5,759 bases of DNA from an uncultured Oscillospiraceae bacterium (GTDB lineage Bacteria > Bacillota > Clostridia > Oscillospirales > Ruminococcaceae): contig CAJMEU010000166.1 of NCBI GenBank assembly GCA_905212515.1, forward strand, positions 1 to 5,759, given 5' to 3'. A program made the translations under genes and the position numbers. A model generated the notes under the pieces. It was not told the DNA's origin. It worked only from the letters and a program-made list of their open reading frames with translations, and made no database searches. Numbering within the stretch: the stretch's first letter is position 1; every line of letters begins with the position of its first letter. Of this stretch, positions 5,757 to 5,759 are shown piece by piece.

Positions 5757-5759
5757 CCG

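Overview
The window is a compact, very GC-rich bacterial segment (well above 60% G+C by eye, C/G strongly preferred at third codon positions). It holds one rightward gene cluster for the last steps of IMP synthesis plus glycinamide ribotide synthesis. Strong AGGAGG-type ribosome binding sites, a PurO-type IMP cyclohydrolase and a free-standing AICAR formyltransferase point to a high-GC clostridial lineage, perhaps Oscillospiraceae/Ruminococcaceae. That placement comes from family knowledge and is not proven by the sequence.

Layout from left to right: a repeat with a perfect hairpin (1-83); a leader with a clear RBS but no convincing promoter (84-177); a PurO-family IMP cyclohydrolase (178-897); a stand-alone AICAR formyltransferase (927-2099); a polytopic membrane protein resembling GT-C glycosyltransferases (from 2124), whose frame is broken by two in-frame TAG codons at 3747 and 3765 and then runs on intact to a TGA at 4242; purD (4262-5545); a short spacer; and a second, inverted copy of the left repeat (5673-5756). 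Gaps between genes are 29, 24 and 17 nt, so the four loci look like one transcription unit.

The two cyclohydrolase/formyltransferase genes together replace the usual bifunctional PurH: AICAR to FAICAR by the second gene, FAICAR to IMP by the first. PurD supplies an early step of the same pathway. The membrane protein between them has no obvious link to purine synthesis.

The points most worth a second look are: (i) the double amber interruption in an otherwise undamaged reading frame, with no other gene here using TAG as its stop and both TAGs in the same CTAGG context; (ii) the 52-bp perfect inverted repeat with diverged inner tails that brackets the whole cluster; and (iii) the AT-rich, palindrome-containing patch inside the membrane gene. 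I see no tRNA, rRNA, CRISPR array, transposase or integrase.
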